Of a stretch of 64,000 bases of DNA, positions 13,701-24,300 are shown piece by piece. A program made the position numbers and the translations under genes. The DNA is from Mastigias papua (taxonomy: Eukaryota; Cnidaria; Scyphozoa; Rhizostomeae; Mastigiidae), in contig OZ025274.1 in assembly GCA_964019165.1 (NCBI GenBank), positions 4,316,868 through 4,380,867 on the forward strand. Reading direction: 5' to 3'. The number at the start of each line of letters is the position of its first letter. Within the stretch, counting starts at the first letter, position 1. The notes under the pieces are model-generated. The model did not search any database. It was not told the origin of the DNA and was given only the letters and a program-made list of their open reading frames with translations.

Positions 13701-14292
13701 GTCGTAATATCCATAGTACTGTAATGATGGAACAGGCATCAAATACAGGGTAACCTTCATGTTTTTGCACAGTCCAGTCGTAATATCCATAGCACTGTAA
13801 TGACGGAACAGGCATCAAATACAGGGTAACCTTCATATTTTTGCACAGTCCAGTCGTAATATCCATAGTACTGTAATGATGGAACAGGCATCAAATACAG
13901 GGTAACCTTCATATTTTTGCACAGTCCAGTCGTAATATCCATAGCACTGTAATGACGGAACAGGCATCAAATACAGGGTAACCTTCATATTTTTGCACTT
14001 TTAGGTGAAAGCTGGTTTCGGAATGAATATCATAGGAATAATTGTCGTCACCATTTCTATCAATACATTTGGAATGGCCTATTTTGGCCTGAACGAGTTC
14101 CCAACGTGGGCTGCTAGTGGAGCGGCGCAAGGAAAATGTGGAGGAGGTGCCATTTTGCCAACAAATGCAACCATTTTGCCAACAAATGCAACCATTTTGC
14201 CAACAAATGCAACCATTTTGCCAACAAATGCAACACTTTTGACAACTCTTGCTAGCAACTTTACTACGATTGCATCCAATATAACGAGATAG
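133..14292 (+). CDS. SLC13: SLC13-family Na+-coupled di/tricarboxylate transporter, copy A (13 exons)
   Basis: Exons: 133-246, 1488-1753, 2760-3077, 3776-3821, 4824-4960, 7269-7388, 8074-8181, 9338-9442, 9898-10004, 11013-11116, 11569-11730, 12514-12651, 14005-14292. They sum to 2013 nt (670 aa plus stop) in one open frame. Known family role: plasma-membrane cotransport of Na+ with succinate, citrate or related anions (INDY/NaDC/NaCT). Visible signatures are the N-terminal hydrophobic segment (about residues 11-33), YWCTEV and DTN near the first hairpin, the first Asn-Thr motif [10 protein letters not shown] (T144-N145-T146), the [10 protein letters not shown] loop, LLGSGFALA, the second motif [13 protein letters not shown] (S514-N515-T516) and [10 protein letters not shown] (residues 556-565). 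Exons 3-4 encode an acidic, variable cytoplasmic loop. The C-terminal tail has a 7-residue repeat with N-glycosylation sequons. Which human SLC13 member is orthologous cannot be decided by eye. Confidence 0.93.
247..1487 (+). other. Intron 1 of SLC13-A
   Basis: No coding signal seen. It contains a G11 run near 1038. A segment around 1163-1216 ends in CTGCACCACTG and resembles the terminus of a hAT element, but no partner end or target duplication was found. Confidence 0.5.
1754..4823 (+). other. Introns 2-4 of SLC13-A
   Basis: Three introns (1754-2759, 3078-3775, 3822-4823) separated by exons 3 and 4. Nothing beyond ordinary AT-rich intron sequence was recognised. Short stretches near 4610-4710 are rich in GCAGC/CAACG words but form no clear array. 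Confidence 0.5.
5141..5428. mobile_element. MITE with about 38-bp terminal inverted repeats, in intron 5 of SLC13-A
   Basis: The left end reads GGAGCGGTCATTATTTAT then GGGGTGGGGACT. The right end is its near reverse complement (AGTCCCCACCCC then AAGTAATGACCGCTACC). The interior has no coding capacity and holds short CCCCACC-type repeats. Superfamily and target duplication are unclear. Confidence 0.65.
5429..7268 (+). other. Remainder of intron 5 of SLC13-A
   Basis: No gene seen. Around 6950 the sequence ATGGTGTAGTCAGGG resembles the end of the hAT element described at 47881, so a decayed relative probably lies here; no second end was found. Confidence 0.4.
7700..7807. repeat. (CATA)n / (TA)n microsatellite in intron 6
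   Basis: CATA units pass into an uninterrupted TA run, then imperfect TTATATATA units. Simple-sequence repeat; any open frame across it is an artefact. Confidence 0.95.
8834..9209 (-). mobile_element. Diverged Tc1-type MITE, reverse orientation, intron 7 of SLC13-A
   Basis: It begins with TTTTATAAGAAACCTGG followed by CGCAAGGCC, the reverse complement of the right end of the full copy at 14918-15417. It ends with a degraded TIR (TTTTCTTATTAATAAGGCATG) followed by TA. It shares interior words with the copy at 11776 (TAGTTCTAAAAGTTTC, GGTGAAAGATGCACAGAAA). Confidence 0.6.
10033..10193. mobile_element. Possible short MITE in intron 9 of SLC13-A
   Basis: GGCCCTGTTTC with TTCGCATTTC on the left is mirrored on the right by GAAATGCGAAATCC and AATGGCC. 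A related end (CATCCGAAATCCGAAGTAA) recurs near 11403. Just downstream, GGCCCCGTTTACACG at about 10210 matches the terminal repeat of the Harbinger element at 25947. Confidence 0.35.
11776..12151 (-). mobile_element. Diverged Tc1-type MITE, reverse orientation, intron 11 of SLC13-A
   Basis: Contains TTTATAAGAAACCTGGCTCA at the left and GACCTGTTTCTTATG then AATAACGTG-TA at the right. It is collinear with the copy at 8834-9209 and reverse-complementary to the family copy at 14918. No open reading frame. Confidence 0.6.
13551..14000. repeat. 76-bp minisatellite, six units, abutting exon 13 of SLC13-A
   Basis: Units start at 13551, 13627, 13703, 13779, 13855 and 13931 (exact 76-bp period) and differ by only a few substitutions. 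Each unit ends in a pyrimidine-rich TTTTTGCACAG that looks like a 3' splice site. The last unit runs straight into the true acceptor TTTTTGCACTTTTAG before exon 13. Confidence 0.97.
14152..14235 (+). repeat. Coding 21-bp tandem repeat (ILPTNAT x4) in exon 13 of SLC13-A
   Basis: Four virtually identical 21-bp units encode the heptapeptide ILPTNAT in the hydrophilic C-terminal tail. Each unit carries an N-X-T sequon (NAT), and NFT and NIT follow before the stop. Family knowledge places the SLC13 C-terminus outside the cell, where N-glycosylation can occur. Copy B has no such array. Confidence 0.95.
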
Positions 14293-14484
14293 ATATGACA
14301 GATCTGCTTCTCATCTCAGAAAGTTATGTTGAAGACTAGGTTTCGCTCTTATAGTTATACAGTAATTTCCCGCATACAAGACCCTACGAAAATAAGAACC
14401 TACAGGCTGTTTCTCATGTTGTATGCGCCTTGAAAATAGGAACCTATTCCAGTTTGATGAACACACAGCTTCCTATTGCTAGGT

Positions 14485-14490
14485 AATAAA
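14485..14490 (+). terminator. Candidate poly(A) signal AATAAA, SLC13-A
   Basis: First canonical AATAAA after the SLC13-A stop, about 190 bp downstream. Other AATAAA words occur further on (around 14810), so the site actually used is uncertain. Confidence 0.4.
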
Positions 14491-14917
14491 GTTGACTTTT
14501 GACGGTAATAGGACTACCAGGTGCTTAAAGACAAAGCTCACTGATTATAGAAAGTTTCAGTTGTGTATGTTCGGCACATTATGCATTTCGACATTAAGAA
14601 ATTCTGAGACCATTGTACTAGTGAGGATGTCTGCACAAACCAGAATTCAAAGTTTTCTATTTCATACAGGGAAAATTAAATGAGCCTTTGGATAAAAACA
14701 CCTTTCTACCCTAAAGTAATTTAATTTCCTTTTAAATAAGAATCTTATTTAGCCTCACCTTTAAAAGTAGTTCCTTATATGCCGGGAATTACTGCACACA
14801 GTGAATAAGAATAAACATGTTTCTATGTGTAGCGACATGACTTTATCAGCAGGACATTGTGAATACAGCTAAGCTGTGAGAATTACTCTCAATGCTCTTG
14901 TACATTGTACAGCAATA

Positions 14918-15417
14918 CACGCTTTTTTTATAAGAAACCACTTTATAAGGAACGAGCATGTAGAATGCCAAATTATTTAAGGAATTTATACTACTAAGGG
15001 AAAATTATCCAAGGAACGTTTCACTTTTAAGAATTTTATAGCAGCAGCAATCAAGAATTAGGAAACTACTTCCATTCATATGCCGCCAAAACGCTCATAG
15101 ATTGCTATGCTTTTGTCAAAGTGTTTCATCGAGCATCTTTATGCTTTTAAATTTGGACATTATACTTTAACATTTATAAAAACTTCTTTCGTACCTTCTT
15201 TGTGTTTTTGGTCATGAAGTTATGCCCAAAATTAAAGGCAAAATTCTGAATTTCAATGTTTTACTGGTGTCTGTGCCATTTTTATGCCACTAAATATGCA
15301 GTGAAAACTTAAGAACTATTGAGGAACTTTTAGAACTACAATTTGATCATTTGAGGTCCAGAAATAAGGAACTTTTGGAACTAGGCTTTGAGCTAGGTTC
15401 CTTATAAAAAAAGTGTG
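14918..15417 (+). mobile_element. Full-length Tc1/mariner-type MITE (about 500 bp)
   Basis: The left end CACGCTTTTTTTATAAGAAACC and right end GGTTCCTTATAAAAAAAGTGTG are near-perfect inverted repeats. The element is flanked on both sides by TA, the target duplication typical of Tc1/mariner. No transposase frame, so it is non-autonomous. A second full copy lies at 29988-30445. Confidence 0.85.
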
Positions 15418-16390
15418 TAACGCGAAGCATCTTTTATCTTGACTTCAACATGGTGACTGAGATGAGTTTTCTGAATTTAGTTTCCTCGTATCTACTAGCA
15501 CGCAACAAGATAATCGAGGGAGTGTAATATTTTTACCTATCATATCAATTTTTGCTGTTATAAGCTTTGGGCCGTGTTTTGTTCGAAAGATTATGATGTA
15601 TTTGCTGTGCTATGTAAAACAAACCGCTTATGATAAAATGGCTGGTTAGCCACGTCTCCTTTAGTCCACAGAATAGCAATATATTTCAGCCTGTTATTTT
15701 GAAATGATATCTGACGTAATCAGTTAATCTTTGGTGGTGAAGAAGACCGAGAACTTGCAGTAGGAACACATATAATAAACTCTTCAGTGTAGAAGTAGAT
15801 ATTCACATTGATATTAGAGTTCTTTTAGGACCCAAGCTGCAATACATCCAAAGCTTTTGGTTACCGAATACACGTTTTCTTTTAGCGAAATCTTTTTTGT
15901 CCAGGACTCTGAGACTTGGGTTTTCATGGTGTCAGTACTGAAGCTGTCTTAGACTTAGCTAGGACTAATCGAGGTAACATAACACTGGTACTAAACTGAA
16001 AGACAGGAACTAAACAAGCACATGTTACCACAAGAAATCTATACAAATTAGGAAAAAACGATGGTGTGAATATTGGAATTGTAGAAGTATATGAGCTTAT
16101 CAACTTTCTTACGCCTCAAAAATCCAGTACTGAACTTCATTAACTCTTTGAGCAGTTGAGTCCTGATACCTTATAAGCCACTTTCTTATAGAGGAAAACG
16201 TGTAATGTGGCTGGAATCCAGTTTCTTGTTTGACAATCTTTATACAACAGAATGTGGAAAATCTCTATTTATTCAAATGCTTTGCAACTGTCGTTTACTT
16301 CTTTCGAGTGATCTGCTTTCATAGGGAGTAAATAATTGTAAGCTTTAGATATATTACTCAATGAAAGGGGCTTGAAACTGACATTATAAG
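15418..16390 (+). other. Intergenic, no feature recognised
   Basis: AT-rich sequence between the MITE and an AT microsatellite-like tract. A short TIR-like fragment of the same MITE family (CCTTATAAGCCACTTTCTTATAGAGG) lies near 16169. No coding signal. Confidence 0.5.
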
Positions 16391-16393
16391 AGA

Positions 16394-16600
16394 TATATAT
16401 AATCTAATAATATAATACAATGTAATATAACATGACAATGTAATATATTAAAATAATATAATATAACATAATATAATATAATATAATATAATATATTATA
16501 TCATGATGTTTATTATATGATATATAGTATGGTATGATACATGATATAATATGATACATGATATGATATTTGATATATTATATGATTTATTTATATATTT
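16394..16600. repeat. AT-only low-complexity tract
   Basis: Imperfect ATATAAT / ATGATATA iterations over about 200 bp. Low complexity; no gene. Confidence 0.8.
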
Positions 16601-16639
16601 ACGATTTCTTTAATGTTGACAAACAAATACTAAAATAGC

Positions 16640-17990
16640 TATCAAGCTAATTAACGCCAACAAAGCAAAACAAATTATACACTTTTCTTTTAGAGAAAGA
16701 AAATAAATTTACAAAAACCCTAGTCGAGTAGTAAATTCGGTAATTTATATACTGAATATTTTCAATTCCATATTTTGCTGTCTTGGCATTTGGCAATTGC
16801 AAATGATTTTTACTTCTCAAAATGTATTTCACATCTCTCTCAGTAAATAGATTTTTCACAAGTGTTAGATTTAGACTATTTTTTGTTTTCAAAATTTCCA
16901 CCATTGGCAACTGCAGATTGTGCTGATGAATGGTCACACAGTTTTTCTGTCAGTTTTTCTAGCTTTGATTCACTGTCTTTGTATACCAGCCGTAGTGCTT
17001 ATTCAAAAGTACGATTTAGTTTTCTATTAGTTGCCCTATCGTTAAACATCCATACTAGTGGGCGATAATTAAATTGTGAACTGATGAAAGAATTCATTAA
17101 AATTTCATGAATCTTGATTCGCTTTTTGACGTAAGTCCTCAATATGTTTTTGAAATTTAATTTCTTGTTGAAAGTTATTCCCAGCAATTGTTCATAGTCA
17201 CTTCCCTTAATTTCTGAGTTTCCAGTTTTGATCGTTTGTTCTGTGCTTTTATTCCCAAATACCATTAGATGGCATTTTTCATCATTGAGGTTCAGGAGAT
17301 TATCAGAAAATTATTTCAAAATCACAGAGCAGTCATATCCTTATTGCCGGATAACAATTCCAAGAACTGGATGGCATGCAATGACAGTAGTATCATCAGC
17401 ATAGTTGCAAATTTTTGCGTGATTTACAAACCAGAAAATATCGTTTATAACTAAGTGAGATAATAAAGGCTCTGGAACCGACCCTTGCGGCACTCCTATT
17501 TTTATCTTCTACCGATATGAGCTGTTAATCTTTACTCTCTGTATTTTTATTTGTGAGGTAGCTTCTTGTGAACTGAAGTGCATCCAAGGTTAGTCCATAG
17601 GCACTCAGTTTTGCTAATGGAAGACCATGGTTTACAAAATCAAAAGCCTTTGAAAGATCCTTGAATACTGACATGCTGTGTGCCGTGTGTAAATTCTTCT
17701 AATAGTGGTGGGAAAAATCATGAAATATATTTAGGTAGTTGTCTATGAATTAAACGCTCAAATAGTTTAGCACTTGTTAGAAGGAAGCTTATTGTTCTAT
17801 AATTCACTTTGCTCATATTATCCTCCTTTTTGAAGATTGGGGTAATGATACAATATAGTGTAATGTAATGTAGTATAATTAAGCTGTTTAAGTTTGGCAT
17901 ATTGCTAGCTATAAAGCTAATTAAATCCAACCATTTACAGAAAATGAAATCAAAACAAAACAACAGATTACACGTAGCAATTACATTTGT
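16640..17990 (-). pseudogene. Decayed non-LTR retrotransposon (LINE) reverse transcriptase
   Basis: Minus-strand fragments in three frames follow the order of a LINE reverse transcriptase. Near 17870-17720 is VNYRTISFLL with FERLI; near 17660 DLSKAFDFVNH; near 17495 GVPQGS; near 17400 YADDTTV (the polymerase Asp-Asp motif). Near 17200-17010 is the thumb/C-terminal block with SQFNYRPLVWMF. Frameshifts and stops break it throughout, and neither an endonuclease domain nor a 3' tail is evident. CR1/L2/Jockey-like clade by motif style only. Confidence 0.8.
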
Positions 17991-18768
17991 CTATCAGGCT
18001 TCATACGGTCAGGAAAATCAGGAAAAACTGTCTTTCACAAACAGTCTAGAGAAGTCAGGAAGTTTTAATGAAGATTGAAGAGAGTCAGGAAAAGTCAAGA
18101 ATTTTTATCATCCACGATGCAAGTGAAATCGCTGGTGCCCAATAGACACTTCTACACAGCGCAGAATTTTTTTATATTTCTTGTTCCTGGTAGAGAATGT
18201 AGTTGGCCAGATAGCCTCCTTTTCTTACCCAACGTGGAAAAATGTGTTCAACAACTTGGTTTGAAAAGATGGGTGATTCGCATCATTTGTAACACCGTTT
18301 GGTCGACAAACGTATTATGCAGTTCTGATATGTAATCAAGAAAAGCGCTTTCATCTTCAAGAAGAAAGCCAGGGAAAGTAAAGAAAGAATATTAGGCAGG
18401 ATGTGTATGAATCCTGAATGAAATATAGAAAATGTGTATGAAATAAATAGATAAATAATAAATATATCATAATAATACATATTATGAATAAATGAATATA
18501 TCATAATAATAAGAAACTTTGTGTTTTTTAATCTAGCCAACAATACAACATTCACTTACTTTTTACGAGCCTGCTTTTCATTCTTCCAGTGAATTCAAAA
18601 TGAGTTATCTTACACGATGCGTTTTTCAAACTTACTTTTTCAGTTCATACTTAAACTTGTCATAATTTTTACCACTTCTGTGGCCTCATTTTTCTTACAT
18701 ACTTGTGTCTTTTCTGACATTTCTGTTATAAAAAAATACGATACGGTCTGATTTAGAAATGCTGACTT
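17991..18768 (+). other. Intergenic, no feature recognised
   Basis: AT-rich sequence with small CAGGAAAA iterations around 18010-18090 and ATAATA runs around 18440-18510. No coding or RNA gene signal seen. Confidence 0.5.
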
Positions 18769-18866
18769 TTAAGAAACGTTTAGAACTAACATTTGGCCAG
18801 GAATAAAGCAACTTTTACTATTATTACTAGGTCTTGAGTCAGGTTTCTTATAAAGAAACGTATATC
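18769..18866 (+). mobile_element. Terminal fragment of the Tc1-type MITE family
   Basis: Matches the right third of the 14918-15417 element: TTTAGAACTA, GGAATAAAGCAACTTTT, TAGGTCTTGAGTCAGGTTTCTTATAAA. The left part is missing. Confidence 0.55.
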
Positions 18867-19174
18867 GTGTAGCTCGATAGAGGGCGCTAACTCATTGCAA
18901 ATAGAGGGGGCGCTCATTTGAGGGGGTCGGTAATGTCAAAAACATTTCTCAGGGGAGGCGCTCATTCGAGGGGTGATCTTTCGAGGAAATACAGTCTTTT
19001 CATAAGTAAGAAGCTTTAAATTGACTCTTGGGTCTAGGGCCTCCAAGTAGTATCGTGCTATTTGGGTCATTTACGTGGTACTTACGCACAAGGGGGGAGT
19101 TGGGCCAAAAGCGCACATTTCCGTGCAAGGGAGAGGGGGTCCTTACAATATGTGCGTGCATGTCCTTACAATAT

Positions 19175-19561
19175 TGTAAACGATTTATTTAATACAAGTA
19201 TAATAAACGGTGTATTCCCATAACAACACTCTAAAGATACACTTATAATTGACAACTTCGAAACGAGACTTAACTCAAAACGGCTTTTCCAACACGACTG
19301 TACATAACTGCAACTATATCACGACTGGGGTTACAAGTACAAAACGGATATCCCAAGTACAACACACCAATATGACATTGACACGATAACAACTACGAAC
19401 ACTCAAAACAAAGAGATGATGACAGCAACTGTGGAGATGAATGGTGCAATAACACAATATGCCGATGGCGAAACAACAAAAGACGGAGCCTATAAAACAA
19501 AGGACTAACGATACTCAACAAGACGTGACCAATTGATAACACTAAAACTTGTACTCTAACA
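19175..19561 (-). mobile_element. Candidate solo LTR (387 bp)
   Basis: On the minus strand it starts TGTTAGAGTACAAG and ends AATAAATCGTTTACA, so it has TG...CA ends and a poly(A)-like AATAAA near the 3' end. ATAT flanks both sides (19171-19174 and 19562-19565), a possible 4-bp target duplication, although ATAT is low complexity. No internal retroelement sequence adjoins it, and it does not match the other LTRs in the window. Confidence 0.5.
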
Positions 19562-19606
19562 ATATGTACGTTTAGCTTTCAAAGACAACTTAGCACTCTG
19601 TGATAA

Positions 19607-21025
19607 CTACGGTGGCCCACAAGTGCACATCAAATTCAAATTCGTCACACGGAATTCAAATTCGTCACATGAAATTCAAATTCATCACATCAAATTCACA
19701 TTCGTCACACGAAATTCAAATTCATCACACAGAATTCAAATTCGTCACACCAAATTTGAATTCAGTATATTCACATTCGCCATAACGCTAGCAAAAGCGT
19801 TACCTATAATTAGGATGGCATGAATAAGTTCGTGGAAGCAACGGAAACATGGCTGACGAGAAGGATGAAGAATGGCTGCTTGTAGCAAGGAAATGTGAAG
19901 CATGTGAAGATAACCCGCAGTCAAAAGATAGATTGTATTCCTCATGTGGAATTATATTGAGCATGGAGACCATAGCGCCCATAGCTTCTTTGAATGATAC
20001 GAATATAAAGTGATTCTTGCATTTTTGACAACATACCATCATACTGAAAAAAGTTTGCGAACTCTGAAGAGAAGAGTTAAGAACAGATTCTCAGTTCTAT
20101 CCAACTTTTGTCTAACTCTTGTCCTAGCTCTCTCCTCGTTAGCTTCTTTACATCTTCTACTTAGTCCCATCGACGTAAAGGGACATAAATATGTTCTTCA
20201 GTGTGCATTCCGTTGTCTCCCTGAACTTATTCACTTCATTTTGGTTATGGACAACTTGGTGTGACAGTGCTCGAGTCTTAGAGTTGTCCAGAAATAAGAC
20301 AGCCTTGTACTCTTTATTCATAATCAAAATCAACTGACTTACAAGTTAAGATTCTACTATTTATACATTTATACACAATAGACAATAAAAGACTGAACAA
20401 TGAGACTCACATGTTACGTAATCATTACGAGGCTACATAGTAATTTCTAATAGGAGGTGGATATCGGTCCTGTTACACTTGGTGGAGGGGGGGGGGGGGA
20501 TAGCGACGAACTATTTAATGTTTGATGAAAGTATTCTAAAGAAGACAAGGAAATAATGATGACAGTTAATATTAACACCAATTTATTTGCAATGTTTTAA
20601 AAGATAGTTGACTACGACCAATTATGACAAACAGAATGAATGAATGCAAGCTAAAGTCCTTGCTACATGGCCAACTTTCTGAAAGGCTTCTTAAGCATTG
20701 GGGGTGATGCCCCTAAGCCAGCCCGGTAGACACATAAGTCATGGACTAGCATATCGCTAATGATCTAGCAAATTTAAACTTGGTTTGACCTATTCAAATG
20801 TGATGTGATGAAATTGAATGTGGTGTGGCGAATTTGAATTCCGTGTGACGAATTTGAATTCCGTGTGACGACTTTGAATTCCGTGTGACAGATTTGAATT
20901 CCGTGTGATGAATTTGAATTCCTGTGACAAATTTGAAACCCGTGTGATGAATTCGAATTCCGTGTTACGAATTTGAATTTGGTGTGATGAATTTATATTT
21001 GATGTGCACTTGTGGGCCACCGTAG
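19607..21025. mobile_element. Foldback-type element with TIRs made of 18-bp tandem repeats
   Basis: The outermost CTACGGTGGCCCACAAGTGC at 19607 is inverted at the right end (GCACTTGTGGGCCACCGTAG, ending 21025). Just inside, the left arm has about seven units of (G/A)AATTCAAATTCGTCACAC and the right arm about eleven units of the reverse complement. The flanking ATAA on both sides is a possible target duplication. An inner inverted segment (near 19800-19870 versus 20195-20255) extends the palindrome. No complete transposase is visible. A solo LTR is inserted at 20260-20477. The element ends 281 bp before the SLC13-B start codon. Confidence 0.75.
20260..20477 (-). mobile_element. Solo LTR (218 bp) with 5-bp target duplication, inside the foldback element
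   Basis: The minus strand starts TGTAACAGGACCG and ends GAGCACTGTCACA. It contains TATAAAT and AATAAA in the order expected for an LTR. CTTGG flanks both sides exactly (20255-20259 and 20478-20482). The internal region has been lost, as expected from LTR-LTR recombination. Confidence 0.8.
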
Positions 21026-21306
21026 ATAACAGACAGGGTTGCTAGAATCGTCCAGAACTTATGACGTACGTTATCAATTGACCCCACAGCGGGAACGAAA
21101 ACAGGATTCTATGGATTATCCTTATCACCCGGAATGGGAGCGAATAATCATTGATCTAGCTGTGAGAACAAGCCGTGACAAATTGAATCAATCAATCATA
21201 GGCTTTCCAGGGATTTTCATTCATGGGACACAACAGGAAGTATATGGGAATACCATAGTGTGATTTTTCAAGGATACATTTGACGCAGGCAGGATTCAGT
21301 GCAGAC

Positions 21307-24300
21307 ATGGCGAATAAATGCATGCGGTTTCTCCAACGGTTGCAAGAATGGAGAACACTGCTGATCATTACTTTGACTCCAATTCTACTTAGCCCATTGC
21401 CTTTGATAATACAGACAAAGGTAAGCGTCATATATACTCACAGTCCGTTTTATTTTATGATGATGATTATTATCTATGCGAATTGTTACGTAGTAGTGTT
21501 TCTACAATATCAAGTTACAATCAAAATTAAACACCATTATTAGTTATTATTTGAAATATTTGCAAAATATAGCTGTTTCAGTCTGTGCATATTGCGGCGG
21601 CAGTTAGATTCGAGCGGTCAACACAATAAAACGACAAAGACTACTTTTCTGAGCGTTTTATGACAAATAACAAAATAACATGACTCCAGTGAGACATGGA
21701 ACTTAACGCATTTGAAAGTTAAAGTTATCTATGATTCTACCGTTTAAATAAGAAACTACACGGAATTACGTAGGTAAATCAACCAATAAGAAATAAGAAA
21801 AACAGGAAAGGTGTGTGTGAGAAAATATACAGAAAATCATTAGTCAGAATACAGTCAAGGCCTAAAAGTAGATCATAGAAGTAGATGTAAATGAGTGAAA
21901 GAGAGGTAACTACGTAAATGAACTTGAAAGAGAGGCTAAACTCAATCTACGAGGAAATATGATTCATTAGTGAACAGTGTGAACGTGTTATGACGTTAGG
22001 AAGGTGAGAATGAATGAGAAAAGCAACAAAAAAAACTAGTTACGTGACATACCTTCCCCCTATGTTGAAACGTCCCCTGTTTCAACGACAAACTTACAGA
22101 CAACTAACAATAATTAGCAATCATAACGAAACTACTCACTACTTGATTCTATATCTTGTGTAATAGTGTCCTTATCAATTTCTATTTCATCGGTTGGTCT
22201 AGGTTGACGATCTTTATACAGTTTACATCTATTGACGTGTGCAATAGTTTTTCTACGAGGTCCTTCCTCTACTTCAACATTTACAGGCGACAATTTTCTA
22301 ACTATACGATATGGACCATTCCATAGATGAGCTAATTTAGCGGATAAACCTGATTTTACCTGTGGTATATACAACCAAATACGATCTCCTACTTTAAATT
22401 CTATTTCCTTGGCGTTCTTATCATAATTAGAAGCTTGATTGAACTGAGCTCGTTCAATACTCTGCTGGGCTACATATCTAGCTTCTTGTGTACGTCTAAT
22501 TACTTCCTGCTTATAATCGTCTGCTGATACGTACTTACTAATTGGGGCAGAAAGCACTACATCTAACGGTAAACATGGGTCTCTACCATACATTAAATAA
22601 AATGGTGTCTCCTTAGTGGAATCCTGTACGGCGGTTCTATATGCAAACAATGCAAAAGGGATAAAGCGGTCCCAGTCCCTTTGATGTTTGGAGACATACA
22701 TAGAAAGCATTGTGCATAATGTGTGGTTGAAACGCTCCGTAAGACCATCGGTTTGCGGGTGATACGCTGTAGTATTGACCTTTTTCACTTTGAAAAGGTC
22801 ACAAATTTCCTGTACCAACTTAGACAGAAAGTTCTTTCCTCTATCGGACAGAAGTGTGCGAGGTGCACCATGTCGAGACATAACTTCCTCAACAAAGAGT
22901 TTTGCAATCACATCAGCACCAGTAGTTCTGATTGCAAATGCTTCCGGCCACTTGGTGAGACTGTCTGTGAATACGACAATATAGCGGTTCCCTTGCTCTG
23001 AGGGGGGTAGTGGACCTAAAACATCTACACAAACGCGATCGAAGGGTCCTTCTACGGGAATGCTTTGCATGGGCGCTATAGCGGTGCGCTTGGGCGATTT
23101 CTTAGAAGCGCAATACTTGCATGTTTCGATCCAATGCGTTATATCTTTATACATTCCTTGCCAAAAGTAACGCTGCCTTATCTTATCGTAAGTCTTAGCA
23201 ATTCCTAAATGACCTGCGCTTACATCATCGTGCATGCTTGTGAGAACTTCATCTATTATTTTGCGAGGAATGACTAATTGACAACGCGTTTCTTGTCTAC
23301 GGTATGGTGTGCTAGGGCTGAACAAATGATACAAAATACCATCCTGCAAAACGTATTGATCAGCCTTTGCGATAACCATACGGTCGTCTGAAGAATTACC
23401 TGGTAACTTACCTGTTTGTAAATAATGGACAAGCTGCGCTAAATCAGGGTCTTTACTTTGCAATTCTGGCATGTTCTCTAATTCAAACTTAGGCGCAGAC
23501 ACTACAAAAGAGCGACCATACAAATAATGTCGAAAGTACTTGACGGACCAAATTATTGCGAACGCTTCCTTCTCTATCGTAGACCAATTTGTTTCATTAC
23601 ACGTTATGGCTTTGTTTGCATATGCAACTACAACTTCAGTCCCATTGCGTATTTGACCTAAAATTGCTCCAAAGCCTTTGTCACTAGCATCTGATTGGAC
23701 AAAGAATGGCAAATTGAAGTCTGGGAACTGCAAAATTGGGGAAGAAGTAAGCGCTTTCTTCATGTAAGAAAATGCTTTCTCCTGTTCGAGTCCCCATATG
23801 TATGGCACATTCTTCTTGCTTAAGCGATATAGTGGTTCAGCGTGCAAAGAAAAATTGATAAACCTCCTGTAATATCCTATGAGGCCTAAGAAAGATCTAA
23901 GCTGCGTAAGATCTTGTGGGAGAGGGAAGTTTTGCACTGCGCTAACCTTACTTTCATCGGGGCGAAGACCATCCTGGCCTTGGAGACAATATGTCCTAAG
24001 TATTCAACTTGGGGTTCGCAAAAAGTGCATTTCTTGACCTTAAGTTTGAGACCACCTGTGCGCAAGCGAGACAAAACTGATTCAAGTCTACTTAATGTTC
24101 TTGAAAAGTGCGCGAAAAGATTATGATATCATCTAAATATACCAAGCATGATTCCCAATTGAGACCAGCGAGCATGATTTCCATAAGGCGCTAGAACGAG
24201 GCTGGCGCTCCACAAAGACCAAAAGGCATGACAGTGAATTCCCAAAGACCTGTGTGCGTGGAAAAGGCTGTTTTCTGCATGTCCTCTTCCTTAAGGGGTA

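Noticed and set aside
13551..14000. Could the 76-bp array be a CRISPR array?
   Set aside because: Units are contiguous without variable spacers, and the context is a eukaryotic intron.
13342..14130. Overlapping minus-strand frames starting MDITTGLC, repeated
   Set aside because: A 76-bp period shifts the frame each unit; these are translations of the minisatellite, not proteins.
18886..18990. GAGGGGGCGCTCATT repeats as a regulatory element
   Set aside because: Resembles a degraded DNA transposon terminus, but no second end was found; too weak to annotate.
19607..19770. 18-bp iterons as a replication origin or CRISPR-like array
   Set aside because: The same units appear inverted at the other end with a shared terminal sequence, which fits foldback arms.
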